Shown here: positions 1-11,906 of the stretch, piece by piece
How positions within the stretch are numbered: position 1 is the first letter of the stretch
Layout: each line of letters begins with the position of its first letter
From: Ipomoea triloba
Lineage: Eukaryota > Streptophyta > Magnoliopsida > Solanales > Convolvulaceae
NCBI RefSeq assembly: GCF_003576645.1
Contig: NC_044925.1
Location: 586,635-650,634 of the forward strand
DNA length: 64,000 bases
Reading direction: 5' to 3'
Notes under the pieces: model-generated
Databases searched by the model: none
What the model was told of the DNA's origin: nothing
Seen by the model: only the letters and a program-made list of their open reading frames with translations
Position numbers and translations under genes: made by a program

Positions 1-611
1 TAATTTAATTGAGAGTGCGCCTTAATTGCATGCATCTCTCTTACTCTCTATTGGTCCATATATAATTAAATTAACTTTAACATGCACCACTATTTCCAAA
101 GTAATACACCTTAATTAGCCAGCATGAGGGCCATATATGAAATTAAAAATGACCATTGACATATGTTTAAGTTGACTTTTAATTGTTTAACATATGCTTG
201 TTTCTACATTCGTATAAATAATGTCAACGCCAAAGCTAAGGAGGAGGAACCTTCTTCAATCATTAACCATCCATCAATGAGTCTTTGTTAATGTGAGTAA
301 ATGTTTGAAAAATTGTTCTTACTACTTAATATTTAATAGTTACAATTTGTAAACTTATTCTTATTAATGTTATTTCATTATTGATTATTGATTTATTCAT
401 TTTCTTGTACTAATTCTTAAGTTAAATAGTTGAAAATGAATATGTAAACGTTAATTTAAAAAATAGCTTAAATGAATTGATATATAAATTTTAAAATTTT
501 TTATTTTCTTAATTATTAGGCTATAATCCGAACTGACCCACTCTTTAAAAAAAAAAAAAATGCCAATATCGGGCCAAACTGTGCTAGTCCAAATCCGTCC
601 AATTTTTTTTT
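1..611. other. AT-rich intergenic DNA
   Basis: No open frame or repeat in this stretch can be supported. It is strongly AT-rich with short homopolymer runs. Confidence 0.6.
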
Positions 612-775
612 GAGTGTTGTACTATCAAGTCTATTAGAGTGTAATATTTGTTCAATATACTTTCTCTATCAGTTATAGTCCAAAGAGTCAATACCCTCCC
701 CACCACCGAGGTCCAAACCTATGACATTCTCTTAAAGAGAGCTACAGAGGTGCCAATTGAGCACAGAATACTTAA
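612..775 (-). repeat. SINE-like retroposon, copy 1
   Basis: Read on the minus strand, this starts with a tRNA-like A box (GCTCAATTGGCACC), then a B box (ATAGGTTTGGACCTC), then a tail with ATTGACTCTTT and TAGAGAAAGTA. The same order and 3' words recur at about 4956-5095 and 48020-48170, so the three look like members of one SINE family. Ends are approximate and no clean target-site duplication was identified. Confidence 0.5.
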
Positions 776-1429
776 CAACCCGTCCACTTAATATTTCTAC
801 TTCTAATAAAATAGAGTTTTAAAAAAATCTCATGCAAAAGATGAACAAAGATTTGGCAAGTAATTGTATCTTTTCTCTTGAAATTAAATTTAAGAACATA
901 TTATACACGTACTTTGATGACAAATAAAGCACTGTTTTTATAGCATTGGTTACACCCTTCACATGAATCTATTGAGAAAATTCAATTGCCTAGAGAGTTA
1001 AAAAAATTTTATTTTTGGACATGAAATTGTACGTATTCTAATTCTAAATAAGTTTATAAATTTTATTTTACTAACCGTGGAAGATGGTTGAAAGCACTTG
1101 AATTGAACCAATTAAGACAAATCCAATTTTAAATAGAGAATATGTGATCCTAAAAGCTGAATGTAAGTCTGTCGTCCCAAAAGCAAAAGCAGTCCATCCT
1201 TTAAGCACATTTCTGAGCAGATCAGAAGACAAAAGCAAAAAAGTCCACTTTCTTATCAAGTATTGAGAGCAGGTAAAAAGCAAAATATTAGTCCACTCGT
1301 TGACGATATAATTTTTGTTTTTTGAAAGGGTTAACGATATAATTTTAATGAACCAAGAAAGTAAAAATGCTTGACAGAATTGAATAATTGGACATGACAC
1401 CGAACGCAACTCGATGCTATTGATTTAAC
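776..1429. other. Intergenic DNA, no gene seen
   Basis: AT-rich. The only sizeable frame is a 112-codon minus-strand ORF (1071-1409) with no recognisable motif and no gene-like structure, so it is not called. Confidence 0.5.
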
Positions 1430-4080
1430 CTGCCAGAGTAGTGAAGACGGTAAAATAAGTAACAGTCAGAGTCAGAGGAGGTGGGACAATACACTTAAAG
1501 CAGAATCCATGCATTTATTAAGAGCACCGTCTCATCTAATAGCAGGAGTTATGGAGGGTCAACGCACTTATGAAAGAGAGCGCCTCAATTACTATGGAGC
1601 AAGGACACTTATTATTGAGAGGAGCAATTGTAGTTATTAGGTAGTCTTGTAACCGTTAGCTACTGTATATTATAAAACCTAACCCATGTAGCAAGGGCAG
1701 ACACGCTCAAATTCTTGTACACAGAACTCATTGCAATACCAAAACTACTTTCCTAAAATATTCCAGTTACCTTATTTACCTGCAGTGCTGTTTTCATTGA
1801 GAGCCGAGGGCTAAACAACTTTATATTTTATATCACACAAAGAAGAAGATGGCATGATGAAGCAACTCCCATAAATCTGGCAACTTGAACCACAACAGCA
1901 GCGTTGGCATGGATGCGCGACCTACAAACTCACAAGACCTCTGGGACTAACTCAACAACAACCGCGGTGGAAGCCTTGAGGCTCCGGTCACGCCTATGGT
2001 GCCCCGGGCAACTGATCAGGCCATTCAGCACACCGCAACGGTGTTGGCTCAATTGGTGAATGGGATGCAAGGTCGAATGCCCCCGCCACCAATGCAGGAA
2101 GTTGAGGTAGAGTCCTCGCGGGAAGAGAAAACCTGACAACAAGGTGCAACCCACGTAACGAGAGGCCATCGTGAAACTCAACCTCGCTCTAGGGGAAGAG
2201 AGGTGAGGGGTCGAGGGGAAGGAGTTGAAGGAGATGGCTCTATTGGACATCGATTGATCGCTTCTATGCCTGTTTTGGAGCGGTTGGGCTAGAGGGTGTC
2301 TATCCGACAGAGGTTAGGGCCACAACTAAGAGCTGAGTGATCACCCACCAAGAGACCGCACCATGACGGAACCAGGGCAACAGGTGAAGGAGAGCGGTCG
2401 CCATGGTCAGAAAGGGTGGTTGAGTTTAGAGTGTCGGCTCATCGCATGTCCACTGTGCAAAAGCAAACCTCAAACATGCATGAGGAGGTGGTGGAGCGGC
2501 TGCAGAGAAAAATAGATGAGTTAGAAAATAAAATGGATGCGAGGGAGTAGTTGCCGGAGCTCGATGTAAGGATGGCCACACCATTTACCCCGAGTATAAT
2601 GGGTGCACCCATTCCTAAAGATTTCAAGCTCCCGGCCATAAAAGCCTACACCGAAACATCTGACCCGCGTGTCCACATGACGATGTATAAGGCATCCATG
2701 GTGATGATTAGGGCAGGTGATGCCATCATGTGTAGGGTATTCTTGTCCATCTTGGATGGGCGACCTAAGATTGATTCAACACAATCCTAGATGGATCAAT
2801 CCAAAGTCTTTCAAAGCTATCCCATAGCTTTTTGACTTACTTCTTTGACAATATACAATGCAATAAGCATTTCTCTCACCTTTGCGCAGTAAGACAGAGT
2901 AGAGGTGAAGGTCTGGGAGATTTCCTAAGCAAATGGAATAAGGAGGTCAATAATGTGTACGACTTTGACTCAAAAGAGACAATTCTGGTGTTTATACAAG
3001 CGCTTAGATCTGGAGACTTTCACAGGCAGCTAAACACCACCATCCTCGCTCCTATGGAGATCTAATGAGGATGACCAATGGTTTTGCAGAAGTAAAGGAG
3101 GCTGATAAGAAAAAGACAGAAGAGGAAGAAGGCAAGGCAAGAAGAAGGTTCGAGAAAACGAGTCCAACAAACTAGGTGTCGGGCTTGAGATCAAGGAAGG
3201 GAAGTATAAATCAATCTTCAAGGGGACCCGGGGTCCCCTTGCGTCATTTAACCCTGCTCACCCATTTGGTTAGCGTGATCCTAAACCAAGCCGATGAGAT
3301 GGGGATAATGCAATTCCCAAATGAGTGCATTAAAGTTTTCACTGAGGTAGACTAACCCAAGTACTGCCGGTTCCAGCGACAGGTTGGCCACGACACTGAC
3401 GAGCGCCATGTTATGAAGAGACAGATAGATGGGCTCATTCAAAGGGGATGCTTTACTTAGTTTGTAAAGCGTCCAGGGCAACAACAATAGGAGGGTCAAC
3501 AAAAAAATGTATGGCGAAAGGGCGAGGCCCCAAACTATCCACATCGAAAAAGAGGGAGTATGACCAGATCGCTGAAGAATGTGACAAAGATTTATAGGAG
3601 TCCGCACCACATAAAAAGTAAGTCATCCGCAAAGAATTGGAAGATTTGCAACAGAATAATATAACTATTAATCATGGTCCGCCCTAATCAACCTTGTTGA
3701 ATAAAACTAAAAAAAAATTATTTTATTTTAATTCTAGGAGTTCCTTGTGTTTGCAGAATGGGGAAGCCGATGCTGTGTCTTCACCCACCATGACTGAGGT
3801 ACCTCGGCAACAGAGGAGGCTAAGGCCATGTACTTGACCTCATTTGACTGAGGCCTGTCCTCATAAAAAAAATAAAAATCCTCGCACACTCTATTCCCTA
3901 AGGGCGAGCACAGGATCCAATCCCGCTAGCTACTCGACGGAATTACATTTTCTTGGCCAAACCCGCGACTTGATTACGAAAATGCCAGATATTCCTTAAA
4001 GGACGACACGGGATCCAATCACGCTAACTACCCGACGGAAGGTCCCATACTTGGCTAAGCACGCGACTTGGTTATGACAA
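1430..4080 (+). mobile_element. Decayed Ty3/gypsy LTR retrotransposon (LTR piece and gag remnant)
   Basis: About 1430-1850 resembles the 3' part of an LTR, with a TATAAAA-like box near 1670 and a transcript-end-like stretch before 1830. From about 1860 to 3700 the plus strand holds broken frames of a plant Ty3/gypsy Gag. The clearest piece is 2832-3065: SRGEGLGDFLSKWNKEVNNV followed by an ALRSGDFHRQL-type motif. Further on, near 3360-3480, a YCRF...GHDTDECHVMKRQI...LIQRG stretch matches the end of Gag. In-frame stops and shifts show that it is dead. No protease, reverse transcriptase or integrase frame follows. About 3885-4080 holds two diverged ~115-bp direct repeats (GGATCCAATC..CTA.CTA.CCGACGG), as often seen near the end of such elements. 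Confidence 0.7.
2832..3065 (+). pseudogene. Ty3/gypsy gag fragment
   Basis: This 77-codon open piece is the best preserved part of the element. It matches the retrotransposon Gag domain pattern: phenylalanine and aspartate rich helices, a GEGLGDFLSKW segment, KEVNNVYDFD, and ALRSGDFHRQL. It ends at a TAA at 3063-3065. The surrounding Gag continues in other frames, so frameshifts separate the pieces. It is a fossil, not a working gene. Confidence 0.7.
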
Positions 4081-4084
4081 GTGT

Positions 4085-4134
<50 letters not shown>

Positions 4135-4190
4135 CAAAGTCACAGTCACAACTATTTGTTCTTTTATTATTATTATTATTATTATTATTT
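4085..4190. repeat. Compound microsatellites (TA)n(CA)n and (TTA)n
   Basis: A TA run passes directly into a CA run (about 4085-4131), followed after about 30 bases by a TTA run (about 4163-4190). They sit at the edge of the decayed gypsy element. Confidence 0.9.
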
Positions 4191-4600
4191 TTATAAAGGA
4201 AGCTTGGTAATGGTGATGGAGTTAGCTTCTTGTTTTAGGTTATGAGTTAGCAGTTTGGTGGCAAGAAAGAGCAAATTCAGGGTAGCGACTAGTCGTGGTG
4301 GTGATGGAGGGCAGGGGTGGGGAAAAGGGGAGGAGTAGCCGATGGCGGAGGAGGAGAAGGGAGTAGCTGGTGGCGGAGGAGAAGTCGAGAGAGCGAGGTG
4401 AACGAAAAGAAGTCGACGGCGGCAGGGGAAGCAAGAAGGAAGGCGATGGAGGAGGAGGAACACAGGAAACATACGTTGCTTCCGCTTGCTTTGCAGAGGC
4501 GACAACCATCGTGTAAAAGTTGGATAGAAAACATAGGTAGAATAAAGAAGACCAGATCTAGAGAGAGAACGAAAGTTTTACAAACTCTTTTTGTGTAGAA
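4191..4600. other. GA-rich, GC-elevated stretch of unknown origin
   Basis: This 400-bp block is unusually GC-rich for the area, with GGAGGAG and GGTGGTG runs, and is open in several frames on both strands. The plus frame at 4317-4598 (93 codons) encodes a Gly/Glu/Arg-rich product without a recognisable domain. Being open in many frames is a composition effect, so no gene is called. It could be a captured exon or a decayed transposon gene. Confidence 0.35.
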
Positions 4601-4654
4601 GAATACAATTTTCTATAGATTTTATCATTATTTATCATGGTATGGGATTGCGTG

Positions 4655-4835
4655 ATATATTCTAATAAGAACCCATTATCTCGTGAGAATCTGCGAACTT
4701 GTATATAAATGCACACAAACGTCCACATAAATGCACACAATACAATTTTTCATAGAATAGCTTGTGTGCATTTATGTAGACGGGTGTTGGCATTCATGTT
4801 AGTTCTCAGATTTTCACAGGAGGAAAAGTTCTCGT
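4655..4835. repeat. Imperfect foldback (MITE-like) sequence
   Basis: The left arm (about 4668-4740) contains GAGAATCTGCGAAC and CATAAATGCACACAA. The right arm (about 4758-4825) is its imperfect inverse, with TTGTGTGCATTTATGTAGAC and GTTCTCAGATTTTC. The arms enclose a short spacer. Target-site duplication not established. Confidence 0.45.
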
Positions 4836-4955
4836 TTGATCATTAATCTTATTAAATTAATGAACCATGCAGCTCATACATTGACTAATAAGACTCTCGA
4901 TTCGATTCGATTCATTTTTTAGAATTTTAATACTTTTTTTTTTTTTTGTATTTGC

Positions 4956-5095
4956 CAAATAGCTTGTAGCTCAATGATACTCTTCCAAATGAGAGGTCAC
5001 AAGTTTGAACCCCAACAGAAGCATTGACTCTTATTGCTTCAATAGATTGAAAAATTATATATACATTGTAATAGAGTCAGTTATGCTATAAAATT
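4956..5095 (+). repeat. SINE-like retroposon, copy 2
   Basis: It has an A-box-like TAGCTCAATGATAC and a B box CAAGTTTGAACCCC, then GCATTGACTCTTATTGCTTC, AATAGATTGAAAAA and ACATTGTAATAGAGTCAG. The 3' words match the copies at 612-775 and 48020-48170. Confidence 0.6.
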
Positions 5096-5379
5096 TAAAT
5101 AAAAAAAAAAACCTTCTTTGTGTATTTGCGACTTGATTCCTTTGTAGTAATAATATTTCTTTTGTTTTTGTCAACAAAAATTGCTCAAATTGGAATTTAT
5201 TTCTTTATTTTATACGGAGTATACTCCGTATCAAACAACTTTATAGAATTGAGGAAATGGCTAAACCCCAAAATCAATTGATGGAGTTGTTCTAAATTCT
5301 AATAAGCTAATTCCGAGTATAACCTATTCCCACTAAACCCCAAACCCAACTTCTCTACCTTTCTGCAAACCCTCGACAC
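5096..5379 (+). promoter_or_regulatory. Upstream region of the SWIM-protein gene
   Basis: Non-coding stretch before the GC-richer leader of the next gene. It contains a perfect 18-bp palindrome, TACGGAGTATACTCCGTA (5213-5230). No firm TATA box was chosen. Confidence 0.35.
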
Positions 5380-6543
5380 ATAGCGTTAGAGCCCCCTTCT
5401 GTTTTCTCCTTCTCTGGGAGCCTCACAAACGGACGCGGCTGTTCCTCCGACGAACACTTGTGCTCCGCCGCCGGGGAGGTTGAATTCGACAGCTACTCAA
5501 GAAGAATAACGACGATGCTAGTCATCAATACAGGTACGAGTATGTTTTTTTCCATGTCAGTTCACTTTTGTCTCAATGTTTGCTCCACCAGCACACTCAA
5601 TTAGATTACTTAGGTCATTTTCTGTTCTGAATTGTATTTTCTGTAGTTCAAATTTCATTCTATTGCTTCAAATAGTGCTTTGCCGGCCTCTCTGGACCAT
5701 GTTTGTTTGAGGTTCCGTGCTCTAGTATCTGTTTGTATACCATGCTTGATCTGTTAGTTTGTTTCGTAGAATTTTCTGTACCAGTACTGCACTATTGCAA
5801 TGCTTTCAGAATTCGTTTATCACTTAAGTTCTTATATGATCATGTGATGTTATCCATTGCCTTTGCTTGCATTTGAGTTTTTGCGTGTAATTAGCCAATT
5901 TGGTTATAGATGAATGCGAGCAAATGGTCAGTTAAACTGAGAACTGCACTTCACTAACTGTACTGACTGAAAATTCTAGTTATTGGTTTTTTAGTTATAA
6001 ATATATGAACACTGAACCTAGTAAATAATCAGGCATATATTCAACCCAAGCCTAAGAACAAATGTACAGTTCTACTCATTTATATGAGTATATCCATTAT
6101 TATCCAAGTAGCCCAGTCCAGCAAGCGATTTCAGCCATTTGCTAAAGATTACTGTAAAATAGTTCACTGAAACCCTAGACATTTATGAAGGCTTGAAGAC
6201 ATGAAGGCAGAAGCCACCCTGCACCCCGCACCCCGCACCCCGCACCCCTTCCGGGGCATCTGAACTGACAGTCTGAAGTTCAAAGTCCAAACAGCAGGAA
6301 TCCTCAAATCCAGGTGAGCTATTAGTTTATTATGTATGGAATCATGGGTTTTAATCTAACTTCAGAATCCCTGCCCCAATAATATTCTTCCATTGGTAAC
6401 AGATATCATACATGATTTATGTAGTTTTTCCATGACTTCATTCTTGTTCCGTTGTTCGTGCATTGCTTTTTGTTTTTTGTTTGTTTTTGCCCCCCAACCC
6501 CCTCCATTTTCTCACCGTTCCTTGTTCCATTTCCCAATTACAG
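5380..6543 (+). other. 5' leader exon(s) and leader intron(s) of the SWIM-protein gene
   Basis: A GC-richer leader exon ends at a strong donor (CAG|GTACGA, GT at 5534). A second non-coding exon probably ends at 6313 (CCAG|GTGAGC). The last leader intron ends at 6543, directly before the ATG at 6544. A short upstream ATG lies near 5515. The second leader exon carries a 7-bp GCACCCC repeat (about 6221-6249). Exon starts are not determined. Confidence 0.5.
6221..6249. repeat. Heptanucleotide (GCACCCC)4 repeat, possible minus-strand G-quadruplex
   Basis: Four consecutive C-runs on the plus strand give four GGGG runs spaced by three bases on the minus strand. It sits in the presumed 5' leader of the SWIM-protein gene. 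Confidence 0.7.
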
Positions 6544-9500
6544 ATGGCTAGATGGGATGAGATTTTGTCCCTCCCTGTACAGAACCCTCCAACACTGGAA
6601 TTCTCTTCCTCTGATATTGTGTGGTCTAAGGTAGAAGGTTGGCGTGATAACATAGACAGAGTTGCTCTAATTCCATATGCCAGAGTAGATGACTTTGTTC
6701 GGGGTGAATCTGCTAATAAAGAATGTCCAACAAAATTCCATGTTGAAGCTAGGAGAAGGAGGACTGCAGAAACATCTTACAAGCCTAAAGTTGATGGGAT
6801 CCTTGAGTATATACTGTAAGGTTTAGCTTTTATACTTCTGTTTTGATTAATTGTTATTGTCTGCTTCATGTAAGTCATATTGAACTGTTTTCATTTAATC
6901 TTAGGTACTGGTGCTCCTTTGGACCGGATGACCATAGGAAAGGAGGTGTTGTTCGACCAAGCAGAACCACATATGTCCCTAAGAAAAAATCTGCTGGTCG
7001 TCCAAATACAAAGAGAGGGTGCACATGCCACTTTATTGTTAAGCGTTTGATTGCCGAGCCATCAGTAGCACTTATCATATATAACCAAGATAAACATGTG
7101 GATAAGAAAGGGTTGCCATGCCATGGTCCACAGGACAAGAAAGCTGCTGGAACGCGTGCTATGTATGCTCCATATATTTCAGAGGATCTCCGCCTCCGTG
7201 TATTATCTCTACTTTATGTTGGAGTCTCTGTGGAAACCATCATGCAGAGACATAATGAATCAGTGGAGAGACAGGGAGGTCCATGCAACCGAGATGACCT
7301 TCTAACCCACAGGTATGTTAGGAGACAAGAGAGGAGCATACGGAGATCTACCTATGAACTGGATGCAGATGATGCGATAAGCATTAGCCTGTGGGTTGAA
7401 AGCCACCAGAATCACATCTTCTTTTACAAGGATTTCTCCGATTCTGACCCTTTTGTGATTGGCATTCAAACAGAATGGCAGTTGCAACAAATGATTCGGT
7501 TTGGGAACCGTGGCCTTCTGGCATCTGATGCAAAATTTGGAACAAATAAACTAAAGGTCTGCTTTCTCTTTGCACATAGTTTCCAACCTTAGAAGAAATT
7601 TAAAATTTTGAAAGCTTCTTAGAAGAAATAAAATTTTTTGAAAGCTTACTCTCCCTTTTATGCAAATTCGTCCAGTATCCAATTCACAGTCTTGTTGTAT
7701 TCAACTCAGACAACAAGGCTATCCCAGTAGCATGGATAATTGCACCTAGATTTGCAAGTGAAGACACAGTTAGATGGATGAGAGCTCTTTATAATAGGGT
7801 TCAGACCAAAGATCCTACATGGAAGTTGGCCGGATTCATTGTGGATGATCCTTTGACTGACATCCCCGCTATAAGGTTTTCTTCTGAGTTCCTAATATTT
7901 AATTTAATTAATATGATTTTTAAAATATTTAAAGTTGATTTACTCACTAGATTTGGCTCTGCATTTAATTGTTAATTATGATTTGCAATAGTTATGGTGG
8001 ATGCTAATCTGTATTGCAGGGCACAAAATTAGAGTTTGCATCACATCCCTTCTTACTAGTTTTCTTGAATAGATGCAGTTGATTTTATGAAAGGCACAGA
8101 CCTAATCTGTTGAATCTTGTTTGCACCAATAGTAGCAACAAATAAAATATGTTAAATGGATTTGAGCTGCATGAACTTGGAAAAACAGGCTGATCTACAT
8201 TTATAAGCATGGCAAAGTCAAACTATCAAAAGATTTTACACATTTTCCTTTGTAAATGACCCAAGGTCAATTTGAATAGAAGAACTATTGTCTTTGAATG
8301 AATAGAGGGCTGTTATTTGTCTATGTAGTTTATATATTTCTTAAATCACTTCAAGAGTAATCTTCAACAATCCATATTTCTAAGTTGGTAATTCTTCAGA
8401 GTGCAGATTGATTTTTGGATAGAGCTTAACAATTTGATGTGTCTTGTCATTGGATTTTAGTTATTTTGTATGCTTAATATGTTATCTTTTATTTGGTCAT
8501 CTCACTCAGGGAAGTGTTCCAGTGCTCTGTGCTAATAAGCTTTTGGCGGGTACGTCATGCATGGCACAAAAATTTGATGAAGAGATGCTCAGAAATGGAG
8601 GTGCGTGCCACAATAGCCAAAAGGCTTGGTGAGATGATACATAGCATTTGCAAAGGGTCTGCACCTGCAAATATGTTTGAAGTTTTCATGGAAGATTTTG
8701 TGGATGCTGTTGAGTTTGTGGACTACTTCAAGGCAACTTGGTATCCAAGACTAGGTTATGCATATTACTCTAGACTACAGTTTAGTCTATATCAATTATT
8801 TGCATTTATCATATTTTCTGTTTTGAAGATTCTCTGGTTGTTTATATGCCTTGTGATGAAAGAAAATCTTGAAAAAATATTTTCCTTTTTTTTTTTTAAG
8901 ATGTCTTGAGGGATTCATATGGTGACTTGCTAATTACTATGAGAAAATTTTCTGCTTGTATTATTCCATGGATGTACATTCTTCTCCTGTGGAGTAAGCA
9001 TGGTAACCTCAACTCTGAATGTGCATGAGAAAACTGAACTTGTGTGACTCATAAAAAAATCGTTGAACCTCATATTCTCATTAAATTAGTTAACACTTTT
9101 TTTTTTTTAAATTACTTCTGACAAATCTTCATTGGCCAGGGCTTTGGAGTAGTGCACTGAGAGACCTTCCTCTTGCCAGCCAGGAGACTTGTGCAGCGTT
9201 GGAGTTTTACCATAACCAATTGAAGCTCAGACTGTTGAATGAAAGGGACTTGAGTGTATATGAACGTGCCGATTGGCTTGTAGACAAGCTAGGTACTACA
9301 GTGCATTCTTATTTCTGGCTTGATGAGTATTCTGGGAAGGATGATTTTGCTCGATATTGGAAAGACGAATGGATTAGTGGGTTGACAGCTTGGCGAAAAT
9401 CGTTGCAGATTCCAGATGGTGATGTTACTATTGATGGTGAATTCGCAAAAATTGTTGATCAGGGAGATAAAAATATTGTCCATGTTATATGGAACCCAAG

Positions 9501-10908
9501 TTCAGAATTTGCACTTTGTGATTGTAATTCTGCGAATATGGGCAACTTATGTGAGCATGTTTTTAAAAGTATTAAATATCTTCGTGACAGAGGGTCTGGT
9601 ACATCATCCGTTAGTATGTTTCAGTATAAGCAGGCTTTGATTAAAATGCTGCACTGCCCACCTTATGACTCTTTGATTCGTGATCACGCACTTTCTTTAG
9701 CTGTATGGGTGCAGATGCAGTTGAATGCACAAATTGGCCAAGAAAGTGTTCAAGTTGAGGAACAAGTTGTAAGACCAACTACTACATATGACGGCCAATG
9801 TGGAGATACAGTAAATGGAAGCAAAGGTAATAGTACGTCGTCCTGTAATGGGAGTGGCGCTAATAAGCTTCACCATTCAGGTTTTACCAAAAATAAGTTG
9901 TGTCATTCTGTTGATCACATAGTTGCTAGAAATGGCATTTGTGCCAACAGCAGTCATAATATTGCTGTGGATATTCCTTGTCTTGAAATAGGGGCCAGCC
10001 CATATTCCATGTGCCGAACAGAGTCTCAGTTGTTTTCTATTGATGAGGTTACATCAACTGATATGCTTGCAGAAAATGGGAGGGTTTTGATTGATACTGG
10101 GCCAGATATAACAGAAAATCTCCCTTGTACTGATATGTCATTCTCCAATCTAAATGATTTTGATAATGTCTTGAACAAAAATGATTCTACAGCAAAGATG
10201 GATGCAGAGTCACAATCTCTTTATATTGCATTGTCAACTGCCAAGTCTCTAAATCAAAACTCAGGGAGCCAGCAGAATGGTGTGTGTGGCAACAGGACAG
10301 ACACATGGGTAGGACCTTGCATAGTAAGTGTTGGAGGCAAGACTGATAAGGATTCTTCAGCAACATCTGAGCCTGTAGATTCTTGTCTTGTTGATGTGAG
10401 TGAGTCCTCTAATTTTATTGAAGAGGGTGTAAGAGAAGGCCCAGAAAATCGTAGTGCAGGCAAGAACAACAGCTTCATATTCATGGATGACATGAATGTT
10501 GATCCCATGCCCATTAACGCTTCTGAACCAGTAGGTGAATCAGTCGAACCAGAGCTGGTGGATATTGCTAAAGCCTCAACAGGAGCTGAAAGAAATGGAA
10601 ATTCAGATTCAACAATTGAGAAGGCAAATGAATCACACTCCACAAATGAGGCCACCGTAGAAATCCAAAATAATGCCCATCAGAAATCTTCTGTCCCTGG
10701 AGAAGTATTGATAGCCAGTGCAATTGATGCAAGTCCACAATTTGCAAGCAAGTCCTCACTGGAGCCAGTAAGTAATACTGAACGCAAGCCCTCAAGGGAG
10801 ATTGTAACCTATAAACGTAGAAAGTTACTATACCCAGCTTCTTCAAGTAATACTAGTACTCTTAAATGTGGCAATCACGATTCTAAAGATAATTGCAACA
10901 GTAATTAA
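6544..10908 (+). CDS. SWIM zinc-finger protein related to MULE/FAR1-type transposases
   Basis: Five coding exons join in phase: 6544-6815, 6905-7556, 7676-7875, 8510-8754 and 9140-10908, giving 1045 residues. All junctions are GT-AG. After a basic Cys/His-rich N-terminal region, the middle has the layout of a Mutator-like DDE domain: a LLASDAKFGTNKLK segment, a GFIVDDPLTDIPAI segment and an FWRVRHAWHKNL segment. A SWIM zinc finger follows with Cys583, Cys585, Cys594 and His596 (CDCNSANMGNLCEH). The last ~380 residues are Ser/Asn/Asp/Glu-rich and look disordered. Plants have conserved SWIM proteins of this type (At1g60560-like, from memory), thought to be domesticated transposase relatives. 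No terminal inverted repeats flank it, and the multi-exon structure supports a host gene. Molecular role unknown; DNA or protein binding is inferred from the SWIM motif. Confidence 0.85.
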
Positions 10909-11456
10909 GGTCCTTTAGTACTGGCAGTGCTTTTTGTCCTCAACTCTACCGAGGAAGGGATCTAGGGATTGCACAAGTGCTGTTGATTTTGCAACTGGTG
11001 AGTTATATCATTGTCATTGCCATTATTGGGTCTTCATTTTTCATTCTTCCAATTATAGTGTGTATATATCAGTAGCTAGATGTCATTGACATTGTTACTC
11101 TCTCTTGATAACTTATGTAAATTTTTTTATAATATAACTTGTTTTTTTCTTAATCCCTGGATTAGTGAAACCTCTTCTTATTCCATGATACTTTGTTCAA
11201 CTTACTCTTTCAAGTTTGAACCAGCAGTGCACTGTGGTTTTGCTATCATTCTGTTGCATTGTGCTTTTGAAAATTTGTTAAGCTTATATATGATGTGCAT
11301 ATGATCTTGTGCTGTGATGAGGCACTATAAAGTTTGAAATATTTCCAGTAGTTATTTGTGTGATATGGTGCCGCCCATTTGTCGTGGATTCTTCTAGTTC
11401 TGTGGAGAATTTCTTATAGGCTTGCTGAAATGAGGATGCCGGCTGTTGACCATCAA
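10909..11456 (+). other. 3' UTR and downstream region of the SWIM-protein gene
   Basis: Non-coding DNA after the TAA. A possible 3' UTR donor (ACTG|GTGAGT) lies near 10998. No separate gene seen before the Mutator-like element. Confidence 0.45.
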
Positions 11457-11465
11457 ATAAGGTTT

Positions 11466-11522
11466 GGCAAAAACTTGTGTGAGACCGTCTCACGGGTCTC
11501 AATCCGTGAAACGGATCGGATC
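11466..11522 (+). repeat. Left terminal inverted repeat of the Mutator-like element
   Basis: Begins GGCAAAAACTTGTGTGAGAC and pairs with 13815-13871 in inverse orientation, about 84 percent identical by eye. Confidence 0.85.
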
Positions 11523-11906
11523 TTTTATTACACGGGTAAATCACATGCCATCCACGCACAATCTCACGGCCCTTGTTTCTCCCTATGTTCCTGCTACAGA
11601 CAATTTCTTCCCAGATCAATCGACTTCGGATTTCTCCCATCTCCTCCTCCTTCGCTACTGTTGATAACATCTGCAATCTATTGAACGCGACAGCGTCGAT
11701 TGGCGATGATGGGGAAGAAGGAACTGATGATTGGGTAGGCTCTGGATTCTATGTTGAGTTTGGAGGGAAGGGATTCTTGAGAGTTTTTGTGAAGTTGATG
11801 ATGAAGATGGCCATTAATGGAAATGGTAGGAAGGTGGTGAAGAGGATTAATGGTGAGATTATTGAGATCTTTGCCATTTTTTCTCAGCTTTTGAGTGCAG
11901 TGCAGT

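Noticed and set aside
1071..1409. 112-codon minus-strand ORF
   Set aside because: No domain, no promoter or splice context, and AT-rich composition like its surroundings.
4085..4131. CRISPR-like or regulatory repeat array
   Set aside because: It is a plain TA/CA microsatellite. No direct-repeat and spacer structure exists anywhere in the window, and the DNA is eukaryotic.
4191..4600. Several overlapping ORFs of 80-104 codons on both strands
   Set aside because: Open in many frames because of GGA/GGT-rich composition. No recognisable domain; kept only as an unexplained GC-rich block.
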